From Nocardioides luteus (GTDB lineage Bacteria; Actinomycetota; Actinomycetes; Propionibacteriales; Nocardioidaceae): DNA of 64,000 bases. The position numbers and the translations under genes were made by a program. Below, piece by piece: positions 34,129-42,600 of this stretch (the stretch's first letter is position 1; each line of letters opens with the position of its first letter). The DNA is taken from assembly GCF_015752315.1 (NCBI RefSeq), contig NZ_JADOVJ010000001.1, positions 2,596,501 to 2,660,500 of the forward strand. Reading direction: 5' to 3'. The notes under the pieces are model-generated. The model made no database searches, was not told the DNA's origin, and worked only from the letters and a program-made list of their open reading frames with translations.

Positions 34129-35052
34129 TCACACCCGCGCGAGCGCTGCTTCCAAGCGGGCGACGGGGGAGCTGAGGTTGTACGTCGCGGCCAGCTCGCG
34201 CAGCCGTTCCGGGTCGGCCGGAGCGCTGGGCAGCGCGGTCCGGCTGCGGTCCAGGTCGAGGTCGCGTGCCACCGCCACGACCTTCGGCGCCACGGCCAGA
34301 TACGGGACGGCGTCGATGAACTTCTGCCGCTGGGCCTTGGTGAGCGAGGTGGTGGGGTCGGCGACGGCGGCGACGATCCCGTCCAGGTCGCCGTACTGCT
34401 CGAGCAGCTTGGCGGCGGTCTTCTCGCCCACGCCCTTCACGCCCGGCAGCCCGTCGGAGGTGTCACCGCGCATCGTGGCGAAGTCGGCGTACTGCGCGGC
34501 GCTGATGCCGTACTTGGCGAGCACCCACTTCTCGTCCACCAGATCCGGGTCGCCCACACCCCGCGTCGGGTAGAGGATGCGTACGCCGGCCGCGTCGTCG
34601 ACCAGCTGGAAGAGGTCCCGGTCGCCGGTGACGACGTCGACCGGCATCCCCGCGCCGGTGGCGAGGGTGCCGATCACGTCGTCGGCCTCGTAGCCGTCGG
34701 CGCCGATGACGCAGATGCCGGCCGCCGCGAGCACCTCGCGGATGATCGGCACCTGGACCTGCAGCGGGTCGGGCACCTCCTCCACGTCGGGGGCGGTCTC
34801 GAGCTCCTCGACCACGCGGTGCGCCTTGTAGGACGGGATCAGGTCGACCCGCCACTGCGGGCGCCAGTCGTTGTCCCAGCAGCACACCAGATCGGTGGGG
34901 GAGTAGTCGTTGACCAGCCGGGAGATGAACTCCAGCAGGCCGCGGACGGCGTTGACCGGGGTGCCGTCCTCGGCCTTGATCTCGGGCACACCGAAGTAGG
35001 CCCGGAAGTAGAGCGACGCGGTGTCCAGCAGGAGCATTCGAGGTTCAGCCAC
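34129..35052 (-). CDS. 5'-3' exonuclease (PolA N-terminal domain-like)
   Basis: A 307-residue stand-alone flap/5'-3' exonuclease. Metal-binding acidic residues appear in LLLDTASLYFRAYF, DLVCCWDND, GADGYEADDVIG, VVTGDRDLFQLV and RGDTSDGLPGVKGVGEKTAAKLL (helix-hairpin-helix that binds DNA). Actinobacteria often carry such a copy besides DNA polymerase I; it removes RNA primers and flaps. GTG 35052 is used; an ATG at 35037 is possible. It lies 9 bp from the polyamine permease stop on the same strand. Confidence 0.88.
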   Translation of the reverse strand: MAEPRMLLLDTASLYFRAYFGVPEIKAEDGTPVNAVRGLLEFISRLVNDYSPTDLVCCWDNDWRPQWRVDLIPSYKAHRVVEELETAPDVEEVPDPLQVQVPIIREVLAAAGICVIGADGYEADDVIGTLATGAGMPVDVVTGDRDLFQLVDDAAGVRILYPTRGVGDPDLVDEKWVLAKYGISAAQYADFATMRGDTSDGLPGVKGVGEKTAAKLLEQYGDLDGIVAAVADPTTSLTKAQRQKFIDAVPYLAVAPKVVAVARDLDLDRSRTALPSAPADPERLRELAATYNLSSPVARLEAALARV

Positions 35053-35061
35053 GAGTGAAGC

Positions 35062-35874
35062 CTAGTGAATCGCCCGCGTCGTGTCGGTCGGGTCGGACGA
35101 GAGTCGCTGAGCGAGCCAGATCGGCGCGACCGAGACGACGATCATCACGACCGCCACCACGTTGACGATCGGCGCCTGACCAGGGCGGAACAGGTTGGTC
35201 AGGATCCAGACCGGCAGCGTGGTCACCCCCGGTCCGGCGGCGAACGTCGTCACGATGATCTCGTCGAAGCTGAGCGCGAACGCCAGCAGCCCCCCGGCCA
35301 GCAGCGCCGAGCGCAGCTGGGGGAGCGTGACCAGCCGGAACGTGGTCCACATCCCCGCCCCCAGGTCGGCGGAGGCCTCCTCGAGGTTGCCACCCATCCG
35401 TCGCAGCCGCGCCTGCACGTTGTTGAAGACGGTCACGATGCAGAACGTCGCGTGCGCCACCACGAGCGTGAAGAACCCCAGGCGTACGCCGAGGATCGAC
35501 GAGAACGCGTTGGACAGCGCGATCCCGGTGACGATGCCGGGCAGGGCGATCGGGAGCACCACCAGCAGGTTGACGGTGTCCTTCCCGAAGAAGGAGTAGC
35601 GCTGCATCGCCAGGCCGAGAAGCGTGCCGAGCACCAGCGCCAGCACCGTGGCGCAGGCCGCGACCGTCAGCGAGGTGAGGATCGCGTCGTGCGCTCCCGG
35701 GTTGACCGCCGCCCGCTGCCACCACTGGGTGGTGAAGCCGCTGGGCGGCCAGGTCAGCGCCTGGGAGGTGTTGAAGGAGTTGACCACGACCAGGGCCAGC
35801 GGCGCGTAGAGCACGGCGAGCACCAGGCCGGTCACCGCGGCCAGCAGGCGTCGGGTCGATCGCGAGATGGTCAT
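35062..35874 (-). CDS. ABC transporter permease, PotC type
   Basis: A 270-residue inner-membrane permease with six helices. The EAA-type loop is NLEEASADLGAGMWTTFRLVTLPQLR, which contacts the ATPase. It belongs to the spermidine/putrescine-type PotC group. The ATG overlaps the stop of the PotB-type gene (ATGA). It is the last gene of the ATPase-binding protein-permease-permease operon that runs leftward from 39014. Confidence 0.88.
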   Translation of the reverse strand: MTISRSTRRLLAAVTGLVLAVLYAPLALVVVNSFNTSQALTWPPSGFTTQWWQRAAVNPGAHDAILTSLTVAACATVLALVLGTLLGLAMQRYSFFGKDTVNLLVVLPIALPGIVTGIALSNAFSSILGVRLGFFTLVVAHATFCIVTVFNNVQARLRRMGGNLEEASADLGAGMWTTFRLVTLPQLRSALLAGGLLAFALSFDEIIVTTFAAGPGVTTLPVWILTNLFRPGQAPIVNVVAVVMIVVSVAPIWLAQRLSSDPTDTTRAIH

Positions 35875-36731
35875 AGGTTCTCCAGAGCTCCGGTGCGGCG
35901 TACCAACGCCAGGTAGATCATGATCACGACGATCGGGATCAGCGCGATCGCGGCGGCCAGCGGCAGGTTCGACCCCGAGTTGATGTAGACGAGGTTGCCG
36001 AGCATCTGGTTCGCGCCGCCGACGATGTTGACCGTGATGTAGTCGCCCATCGTCAGCGAGAACGAGAAGATCGACCCCGCGACCAGGCCCGGCACCACCA
36101 GCGGCAGCACCACCGTGCGGAACGTCAGCGCGGGCCGGGCACCGAGATCGCCGGCGGCGTCGAGCAGCGAGTCCGGGACACGTTCGTAGGCCGCGTAGAC
36201 CGGGAGGATGACGTACGGAAGCCAGATGTACGCCTGGGTGAGCACGATCGCGGTGAAGCCGAATCCCGGAGAACCGAGGCCGACCAGGCCGCCGGCCCAG
36301 TCCAGCAGACCGCCGTTGGACAGCAGCGATCGCCAGGCGAGCGCCTTGACGAGGTAGGACGCCCACAGCGGCATCAGGAACGCGATCACCAGCAGGTGCC
36401 GCGAGCGCCGCGAGGCGATCTTGGCCATGTAGAAGCCGACCGGCAGCGCGATCGCGCAGTCGATCAGCGTCACCAGCAGGGCCACCCCGAGGGTGCGCAG
36501 CGTGACGGTTCGGTAGAGCGCCTCGCCGGTGATCTCGCGGACGTTGTCGAGGGTGAAGGTGCGCTGGAGCTCGTTGGTGAAGGAGTCGATCGTCCAGAAC
36601 GCCGTCACCAGCAGTGCCGCGAGGGCGACGACGTAGACGAGCACCAGCCAGGTCAGGGGAGCGGCCAGCAGGAGGCCGAGGCGGATGCCCGGCCTCCTGC
36701 TGAGCGTGCTGCTGATGGAGCTCAAGGTCAT
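35871..36731 (-). CDS. ABC transporter permease, PotB type
   Basis: A 286-residue permease with six or seven helices. The EAA loop is LLDAAGDLGARPALTFRTVVLPLV, and FSFSLTMGDYITVNIVGG after it is typical of PotB. ATG 36731 overlaps the binding-protein stop (ATGA), as does its own stop with the next ATG. It forms the channel with the PotC-type subunit. Confidence 0.88.
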   Translation of the reverse strand: MTLSSISSTLSRRPGIRLGLLLAAPLTWLVLVYVVALAALLVTAFWTIDSFTNELQRTFTLDNVREITGEALYRTVTLRTLGVALLVTLIDCAIALPVGFYMAKIASRRSRHLLVIAFLMPLWASYLVKALAWRSLLSNGGLLDWAGGLVGLGSPGFGFTAIVLTQAYIWLPYVILPVYAAYERVPDSLLDAAGDLGARPALTFRTVVLPLVVPGLVAGSIFSFSLTMGDYITVNIVGGANQMLGNLVYINSGSNLPLAAAIALIPIVVIMIYLALVRRTGALENL

Positions 36732-37915
36732 CCCTTGATCTCTGCCCAGGCCTTGGTCCAGTCCTGGTAGTCGGTGCACGTGACGTCGGTCCGGCCGTCG
36801 AGGCACTTCTCGATCGGGGTGTTCCAGAACCAGATCTGCTCGGCGTACTTCTCGTCGCCGGCGTGGAAGGTCTCGCAGTGGCCCTCGGAAGCGAACTCGC
36901 AGGCCTTGTCGGAGTTGGGGGCCTCACCGAAGTACTCGGTCGCCTGGGCGTTGGTCTTCGGGTCGGAGATGTGGTCGAGCCAGGCGTAGGCGCAGTTGGG
37001 CGACTTCGCGTTCGACGAGATCATCCAGGTGTCGTTCCAGCCGGTCGCACCCTCGGAGGGGAGGATCGCCTTGACCGAGGCCTTCTTAGGGTCGATGAGG
37101 TTGGCGATCACCTGCCAGGTGGTGCCGACCACGGTGTCACCGGTCTCGAACGAGGCCTGCGTCTTGGTGTAGTCGGACCAGTACTCGCCCACGGAGGCCC
37201 GCTGCGCCTTGAGCAGATCGACGGCGGCCGCCAGCTGCTTCTCGTCGAGCGAGTAGGGGTTCTCGATCCCCAGGTCCGGCTGGTGCGCCATCAGGTAGAC
37301 CGCGGCGTCGGCGATGTAGATCGGCGAGTCGTACGCGGTGACCTGGCCCTTGTGCTTCGGCGCGTCCTCGAAGACCGCCTTCCACGAGGTCGGCGCCGGG
37401 GTGACGTCCTCGGTGTTGTACATCAGCAGGTTCGCGCCGTAGCCGTGCGGGATGCCGTAGTTCTTGCCGTCCACGGTGTTCCACTCGCGGTCCTTGAGGA
37501 AGTCGTAGATGCCCTCGTAGTTGGGGATCAGGTCGGTGTTGACCTCGGCCGCCTCGCCCGCCGCGATCATCCGGAGGGTGAGGTCGCCGGAGGCGGCCAC
37601 GACGTCGTACTCGCCGGACTTGGCCAGGTTGAAGGCCTCGTCGGAGGTGCCGTACACCTTGGCGGTGACCTGGCAGCCGGTCTCCTTCTCGAAGCCGGAG
37701 ACCCAGTCGACCGCCGGGTCGGTCGAGCCGTCCTCGACATAGCCGGGCCAGGCGAGGATCGAGACCTCGCCCTCGTTCTCACCGAGCTTCTCGACGGCGC
37801 CGGTCGACTCGCTCCCGCTGTCGCCGCCGCAGGCGGTGAGCGTGATCAGGGACAGGGCCGCGAGCGCTCCGCCGATGGTGCGGCTGGCGGCGTACCTGGT
37901 TGGGATGTTGCGCAT
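36728..37915 (-). CDS. Polyamine-type ABC substrate-binding lipoprotein (PotD family)
   Basis: A 395-residue extracellular binding protein. The signal peptide ends in a lipobox LTAC (Cys about residue 29) and is followed by a Gly/Ser linker. The mature part begins VSILAWPGYVEDG, a PotD-like start, with SGEYDVVAASGDLTLRMI and YGIPHGYGANLLMYN in the domain 1 pocket. Four Cys in the last 60 residues may form disulfides. The substrate is likely a polyamine or related cation; binding residues cannot be assigned by eye. It follows the ATPase gene by 28 bp. Confidence 0.85.
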   Translation of the reverse strand: MRNIPTRYAASRTIGGALAALSLITLTACGGDSGSESTGAVEKLGENEGEVSILAWPGYVEDGSTDPAVDWVSGFEKETGCQVTAKVYGTSDEAFNLAKSGEYDVVAASGDLTLRMIAAGEAAEVNTDLIPNYEGIYDFLKDREWNTVDGKNYGIPHGYGANLLMYNTEDVTPAPTSWKAVFEDAPKHKGQVTAYDSPIYIADAAVYLMAHQPDLGIENPYSLDEKQLAAAVDLLKAQRASVGEYWSDYTKTQASFETGDTVVGTTWQVIANLIDPKKASVKAILPSEGATGWNDTWMISSNAKSPNCAYAWLDHISDPKTNAQATEYFGEAPNSDKACEFASEGHCETFHAGDEKYAEQIWFWNTPIEKCLDGRTDVTCTDYQDWTKAWAEIKG

Positions 37916-37943
37916 GGTCAAACCTCTCTGGATGGGTTCTGGC

Positions 37944-39014
37944 TCATCGGTGTTGCACGGCACGGGACGAGTCGGTGCCCAAGGGGACCAGGTCGCCCGG
38001 CGACCAGGAGGCGACCACGCGGTCGCCCCGAGACTCTGGTTCGGCGGCATCCGGGTGCAGCGCGCCGCGGCTCTGCTCGAGGGCGACCAGCCTGGTGCCG
38101 TCCTCCAGCTCGATGTGGACGCGATGACCGGTGCCGATGTAGATCGACTCGGTGATCACTCCGGCAGCGGTCATCGCGCCGGCCGGGGCGCTCGCGGACT
38201 CCGGGGAGAGCAGGATCTTCTCGGGCCGCAGGGCGAAGGCGCCCTCCATCTTCAGCACCCGCTTGGCCACCTCCTCGTCGAAGACGTTCGAGGTGCCGAC
38301 GAAGTCGGCGACATACGGGGAGGACGGCCGCTCGTAGATCTCCTTCGGGGTGCCCAGCTGCACGATGTGACCGCTGTCGAAGACCGCGATCCGGTCGCTG
38401 AGGGTGAGCGCCTCCTCCTGGTCGTGGGTGACGAAGACGAAGGTGATGCCCAGCTCCCGCTGGATCTGCTTGAGCTCGACCTGCATCTGCTCGCGGAGCT
38501 TGAGGTCGAGCGCGCCGAGCGGCTCGTCGAGGAGCAGCACCCGGGGACGTACGACGATGGAGCGGGCCAGGGCGACCCGCTGCCGCTGTCCGCCGGAGAG
38601 CTCGGTCGGCTTCCGGGTCGCGACGTGGTCGAGGCGGACCATCGCCAGCGCCTCCCGTGCCCGGGAGCTCCGCTCGCCCTTCGCGACGCCACGGACGCGC
38701 AGGCCGTACGCGACGTTCTCCAGCACGTTGAGGTGCGGGAAGAGCGCGTAGTCCTGGAAGACCGTGGTGACGTCGCGGTCGAACGGGGCCAGCGCGGTGA
38801 CGTCCTCGCCGCCGAGGCGGATCGTGCCGGAGTCGGCCCGCTCGAAGCCCGCGATCAGGCGCAGGACCGTCGTCTTGCCGGAGCCGGAAGGGCCGAGCAT
38901 CGAGAAGAACTCGCCGTCGCCGATCGTCAGGTCGAGCGCGTCGACGGCCATCACGTCGCCGTACGCCTTGGACACGGCGTCGAGCTGGATCTGCGGAGAT
39001 TCGGTCGGTCGCAT
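37944..39014 (-). CDS. ABC transporter ATPase, PotA type
   Basis: A 356-residue ATPase. Walker A GPSGSGKTT (41-49), Q-loop VFQDYALFPHL, signature LSGGQRQR (139-146), Walker B RVLLLDEP (158-165), and a C-terminal TOBE domain after residue 240. It energises the polyamine-type importer encoded just downstream. ATG 39014; divergent from the GntR regulator at 39101. The 86-bp space is AT-richer than its surroundings and holds the two promoters. Confidence 0.9.
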   Translation of the reverse strand: MRPTESPQIQLDAVSKAYGDVMAVDALDLTIGDGEFFSMLGPSGSGKTTVLRLIAGFERADSGTIRLGGEDVTALAPFDRDVTTVFQDYALFPHLNVLENVAYGLRVRGVAKGERSSRAREALAMVRLDHVATRKPTELSGGQRQRVALARSIVVRPRVLLLDEPLGALDLKLREQMQVELKQIQRELGITFVFVTHDQEEALTLSDRIAVFDSGHIVQLGTPKEIYERPSSPYVADFVGTSNVFDEEVAKRVLKMEGAFALRPEKILLSPESASAPAGAMTAAGVITESIYIGTGHRVHIELEDGTRLVALEQSRGALHPDAAEPESRGDRVVASWSPGDLVPLGTDSSRAVQHR

Positions 39015-39100
39015 TCGTGAATCATATGGAACCAGATCTTAGATTTTAAAGACCTTCTGCGTAAGTTCTTCGTAAACCCACTCGAAGGAGGAGCCCGATC

Positions 39101-39841
39101 GTGGCCAACCCCCGTGCGATCACCTCGCGCGCCCGGTCGGCGATCTTCGCGCCGATCGGCGACGAAGGCAGAGCCGTACGTGTCGAGAACCGTCTCGCGG
39201 AGGCGATCCGCTCCGGCGTGCTCGCCGACGGTGACCGCCTGCCGAGCGAGCTCGAGCTCGCCCAGATGCTCGGGGTGGCGACCGTGACCGCGCGCGAGGC
39301 GCTGGTCTCGCTACGGGCGCAGGGGCTGGTCGTGACGACACGGGGGCGTGGCGGCGGGTCGTTCGTGCGTGCGCCCGCTCCCGGCGACGTCGTGAAGGGA
39401 CGGCTCGCCACGATGTCGCGCGTGGAGCTGCGCGACCGGGCCAGTCTCTATCTGGTGGTGCTGACCGGCTGCGCCGAGCTGGCCGCCGAGCGGGCGGCTC
39501 CGGAGGAGGTCGAGGATCTTCACGATCTGCTGGTCCCGGCGGACGAGGAGGACGTCGGCCGGTGGCGCGACGCGGAGAGCGAGCTCTATCTCTCCGTCGC
39601 CGCACTGACACAGTCGGCGCGCCTCACCCGAGAGGTGGTGCGACAGGAGGCCGACTTCGGTACGTTGCTGCGAGTGCCGCTGAGCGAGTCGGACTTCCGG
39701 CAGGCATCCGGCGAGCGGCACCGGGCGCTGGTCGCCGCACTGGGGTCGGGCGACGTGGCCGCGGCCCGGGCGAGCGTACGCGACCACGTGACCCACGCCG
39801 TTGAACGTCTGACCGAGATCCACGAGGTGGTACGACAGTGA
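39101..39841 (+). CDS. GntR-family regulator with FCD-type domain
   Basis: A 246-residue regulator. The winged HTH (about residues 25-95) reads GVLADGDRLPSELELAQMLGVATVTAREALVSL with a Gly-rich wing RGRGGGSFV. The C-terminal helical part is FCD-like (GERHRALVAALGSGDVAAARASVRDHVTHAVE). GTG 39101 follows AAGGAGGAG. Its stop overlaps the start of the Cache-domain gene. It is divergent from the polyamine-type transporter operon and very likely controls it. Confidence 0.85.
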   Translation: MANPRAITSRARSAIFAPIGDEGRAVRVENRLAEAIRSGVLADGDRLPSELELAQMLGVATVTAREALVSLRAQGLVVTTRGRGGGSFVRAPAPGDVVKGRLATMSRVELRDRASLYLVVLTGCAELAAERAAPEEVEDLHDLLVPADEEDVGRWRDAESELYLSVAALTQSARLTREVVRQEADFGTLLRVPLSESDFRQASGERHRALVAALGSGDVAAARASVRDHVTHAVERLTEIHEVVRQ

Positions 39842-40539
39842 ACATCGATGTGTCCCTCGACTGTGCCGCCCGGATCGAGCAGCACTTCGGCTCGATCCTC
39901 GCCGAGCTCGAGCGGCTGCGCACCGAGGTGGGCGCCCTCTTCAACTCCGGACCGGTCACCTCGGACCAGCTGCGGGCCCACGTGGAGGAAGGCACGCTGG
40001 CGTTCCTCCACGACCCGAACCTCCTGGGCGGCGGGTTCGTCGCCGCACCGGACGCGCTCAGCGACCGCCGGCTCTACCTGGCCTGGTGGCAAGGCGCGGG
40101 CCGCGACCTCCTCGGCGAGGCCGAGGTGCCGGGCACACGGGAGATCATCGACTACACCCGCCAACCGTGGTTCCGAGTCCCGGAACGCACCGGCCAGCTG
40201 CACGTCGCCGGACCCTACGTCGACTTCATCTGCGCCGACGAGTACGTCATCACCACGACCCTCCCGGTCTACGCGGGCGGCCGGATGGTCGGTGTCGCCG
40301 GGGCCGACACCTTGGTCGAGACCCTGGAGACGATGCTCCTGCCCGGCCTGCGCGAGGTCGGCGGCACGCTGGTCAACGCACACGGCCGTGTGATCGTCTC
40401 CGCGGACCCGCACCGGGCCACCGGAGAGGCGATGAGCGGCGCCCACGAGGCCTCCGCCGGCCGGCTCCTGTCCGTCGTCGGAGTAGCTGCCGCCGACGGT
40501 CGCGATGAGCTGATGTCGCTCGCCGGCTGGCCCTCCTGA
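39838..40539 (+). CDS. Soluble Cache (PDC-like) sensor-domain protein
   Basis: A 233-residue protein with no signal peptide or membrane helix. Its middle resembles a Cache/PDC ligand domain: ARIEQHFGSILAEL start, DYTRQPWFRVPERTG, VAGPYVDFICADEYVITTTLPVY and GGRMVGVAGADTLVETLE. Cache domains are normally outside the cell on receptors and bind amino acids or amines. Here it appears cytoplasmic and translationally coupled (GTGA) to a GntR regulator beside an ABC importer for a likely polyamine. It may pass ligand information to the regulator. Confidence 0.7.
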   Translation: MNIDVSLDCAARIEQHFGSILAELERLRTEVGALFNSGPVTSDQLRAHVEEGTLAFLHDPNLLGGGFVAAPDALSDRRLYLAWWQGAGRDLLGEAEVPGTREIIDYTRQPWFRVPERTGQLHVAGPYVDFICADEYVITTTLPVYAGGRMVGVAGADTLVETLETMLLPGLREVGGTLVNAHGRVIVSADPHRATGEAMSGAHEASAGRLLSVVGVAAADGRDELMSLAGWPS

Positions 40540-40616
40540 AGCCGGAAATCTTTCGACATCAACTAGTTTTTTGGACGTTGCGGCGGAGATATTGCTGTTG
40601 TGGGTACGCTATCGCC

Positions 40617-41075
40617 GTGACTGCACCTGAGATCGAGGCCACCGACCGTAAAATCCTCCAGCTTCTCGCGGAGGACGGTCGGATGTCCTACACCGACCTG
40701 GGCAAGGCGACCGGCCTGTCGACCTCGGCGGTGCACCAGCGCGTCAAGCGGCTCGAGCAGCGCGGCCTGATCACCGGCTACGGCGCCACCGTCAACTACG
40801 CCGCCATCGGCGTGCCGCTGACCGCCTTCGTCGCGGTGCAGCCCATGGACCCGTCCCAGCCCGACGACTGCCCCGAGCGTGTCGCCGACCTCCACGAGGT
40901 GGAGGCCTGCTGGTCGATCGCGGGCGTCGAGTCCTACATGCTCAAGGTGCGGGTGGCGACCCCCGAGGCGCTCGAGGAGCTGCTCGGCCGGATCCGCTCG
41001 GTCGCCAACGTGTCCACCCGCACGACCATCGCGATGTACACCTACTACGAGAACCGCCCGACCCTGACGCACTGA
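40617..41075 (+). CDS. Lrp/AsnC family regulator
   Basis: A 152-residue protein: N-terminal HTH (about residues 5-55; DRKILQLLAEDGRMSYTDLGKATGLS, then STSAVHQRVKRLEQRGLI) and a C-terminal RAM ligand domain (VEACWSIAGVESYMLKVRVATPEAL). Such proteins often bind amino acids. GTG 40617 gives the usual N-terminus; the frame is open 39 bp further upstream. It converges on kamA and lies beside the lysine-degradation genes, so lysine or a product may be its effector. Confidence 0.85.
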   Translation: MTAPEIEATDRKILQLLAEDGRMSYTDLGKATGLSTSAVHQRVKRLEQRGLITGYGATVNYAAIGVPLTAFVAVQPMDPSQPDDCPERVADLHEVEACWSIAGVESYMLKVRVATPEALEELLGRIRSVANVSTRTTIAMYTYYENRPTLTH

Positions 41076-41104
41076 TCAGCGCGCGCAGAGCCGGGCGATC
41101 TCGA

Positions 41105-42490
41105 TCACTTGGCGTGGGTGCGCCACCACTCCTGGCCCGACTCGGGCAGCGTGTGGATCGGGTCGTAGTACTCGTAGGTCCTGGTCAGCGCCTCGGAGTC
41201 GGACGCCTCGATCGAGGTGCGGTAGTTCTTCGTCCAGTAGGAGATGCCGCGCTCGGTGTCGTAGTCGGCGAGCTGGTGGACCCAGCGCTTCCCGACGAAA
41301 GGTACGTCGCACACGATGCGCGGGGTCGCGAAGCCGGGCAGGTAGCCCATGATGTCGTGCTGCATCCGCTGGGCGTCGGCGACCGAGACGCGCCAGTGCT
41401 CCGAGAACGGGATCATGTCGCACATGTAGAAGTAGTAGGGCATGATCTGCGCGCCGTCGAGCAGCCGGAAGCAGAGGTCGAGCAGGGAGTGGCTGTCGGC
41501 GTTGACGCCGGCGAGCAGCACACCCTGGTTGCGTACGTCCCGAACCCCGGCCGCCATCAGCGCCTTGGACGCCTCGGCGACCAGGGGCGTGACCGAGTTG
41601 GCGTGGTTGGCGTGGGTGTGGACGGCCAGTGACACACCGCGCTCGCGGGCGATGCTGGTCACCCGGCTCATCCCCTCCAGGAGCGGCTCCTGGAGCCAGT
41701 GCTGGGGGAGTCCGATCAGGCCCTTGGTGGCCAGCCGGATGTCACGGATGTTGTCGATCGCCATCAGCTTGGTGAGGAAGTCCTCCAGCCGCGGCCAGGG
41801 CAGGTTGGCGACGTCGCCGCCGGAGACGACCACGTCGCGCACCTGCGGGGTGTTGCGGAGGTAGTCGAGCATCGCCTCGTGGCGGTCGACCGGCTTGCCG
41901 GTGAGCTTGAGCTTGTCGATGACAGGGGTCGAGTTGCCGACCAGGTCCATCCGGGTGCAGTGGCCGCAGTACTGCGGGCAGGTGGAGAGAAGCTCGGCGA
42001 GCACCTTGGTCGGGTAGCGGTGCGTCAGCCCCTCGGCGACCCACATGTCGTGCTCGTGCAGCGAGTCGCGGCTCGCCTGCGGGTGCGAGGGCCAGTCGGT
42101 GCGGCGGTCGGAGAAGACCGGGATCATGTAGTGGCGGATCGGGTCGGCGTAGAACGCATCGGTGAACTCGCCGGGATCGGTGGTCGAGCTTGTCGAGACC
42201 ACCATCGTGTTGACCATCTGCGGCGGCACCAGCATCGACATGGTCGCGCGCTCGGCCATGTCCTTCTCGAGGTCGGCGTAGAAGCGCTCCTCGAGCAGAT
42301 CGCCCATCAGGGCACGCAGCTGGCGCACGTTCTTGATGCAGTTGACGCGCTGCCACTGCACGTCGCGCCACTGCTCCTCGGTCACGTCGGCCCACCCCGG
42401 GAACCGGGTCCAGTCGGGCTCGACCAGCTCGACACGCTGGTAGGCGTAGGGCTGTCCGTCTCGGGTAGTGGGCTCGATGGTTGCCGTCAT
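41105..42490 (-). CDS. kamA: Lysine 2,3-aminomutase (radical SAM, PLP)
   Basis: A 461-residue KamA-family enzyme. The radical SAM cluster ligands are C171-x3-C175-x2-C178 (STCPQYCGHCTRMDLVG), with SGGD at 223-226. D332 and D395 are candidates for binding the side-chain amino group of lysine, and K401 in PFVGKRW fits the PLP Lys by position. It converts L-lysine to L-beta-lysine. ATG 42490 has GGTGGAG just upstream; ATG 42502 lacks a ribosome site. An Nepsilon-acetyl-beta-lysine role (AblA) would need an AblB acetyltransferase, which is not nearby; the divergent kdd-kamDE-kal operon supports catabolism. Confidence 0.9.
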   Translation of the reverse strand: MTATIEPTTRDGQPYAYQRVELVEPDWTRFPGWADVTEEQWRDVQWQRVNCIKNVRQLRALMGDLLEERFYADLEKDMAERATMSMLVPPQMVNTMVVSTSSTTDPGEFTDAFYADPIRHYMIPVFSDRRTDWPSHPQASRDSLHEHDMWVAEGLTHRYPTKVLAELLSTCPQYCGHCTRMDLVGNSTPVIDKLKLTGKPVDRHEAMLDYLRNTPQVRDVVVSGGDVANLPWPRLEDFLTKLMAIDNIRDIRLATKGLIGLPQHWLQEPLLEGMSRVTSIARERGVSLAVHTHANHANSVTPLVAEASKALMAAGVRDVRNQGVLLAGVNADSHSLLDLCFRLLDGAQIMPYYFYMCDMIPFSEHWRVSVADAQRMQHDIMGYLPGFATPRIVCDVPFVGKRWVHQLADYDTERGISYWTKNYRTSIEASDSEALTRTYEYYDPIHTLPESGQEWWRTHAK

Positions 42491-42600
42491 GTTCTCCACC
42501 ATAGCGGGAGATCCTCCGGTGTTAGCAAGCCTAGGCCGCAATTCTTCCATCCATCGCTGGTAGGGTCCGGCGTGAGATGGACGCAAGGAGGCGTACGACG

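Noticed and set aside
41105..42490. kamA as an AblA for Nepsilon-acetyl-beta-lysine osmolyte synthesis
   Set aside because: No AblB acetyltransferase is adjacent. The GNAT gene at 53922 is RimJ/RimL-like and 11 kb away, while the catabolic operon is directly divergent.
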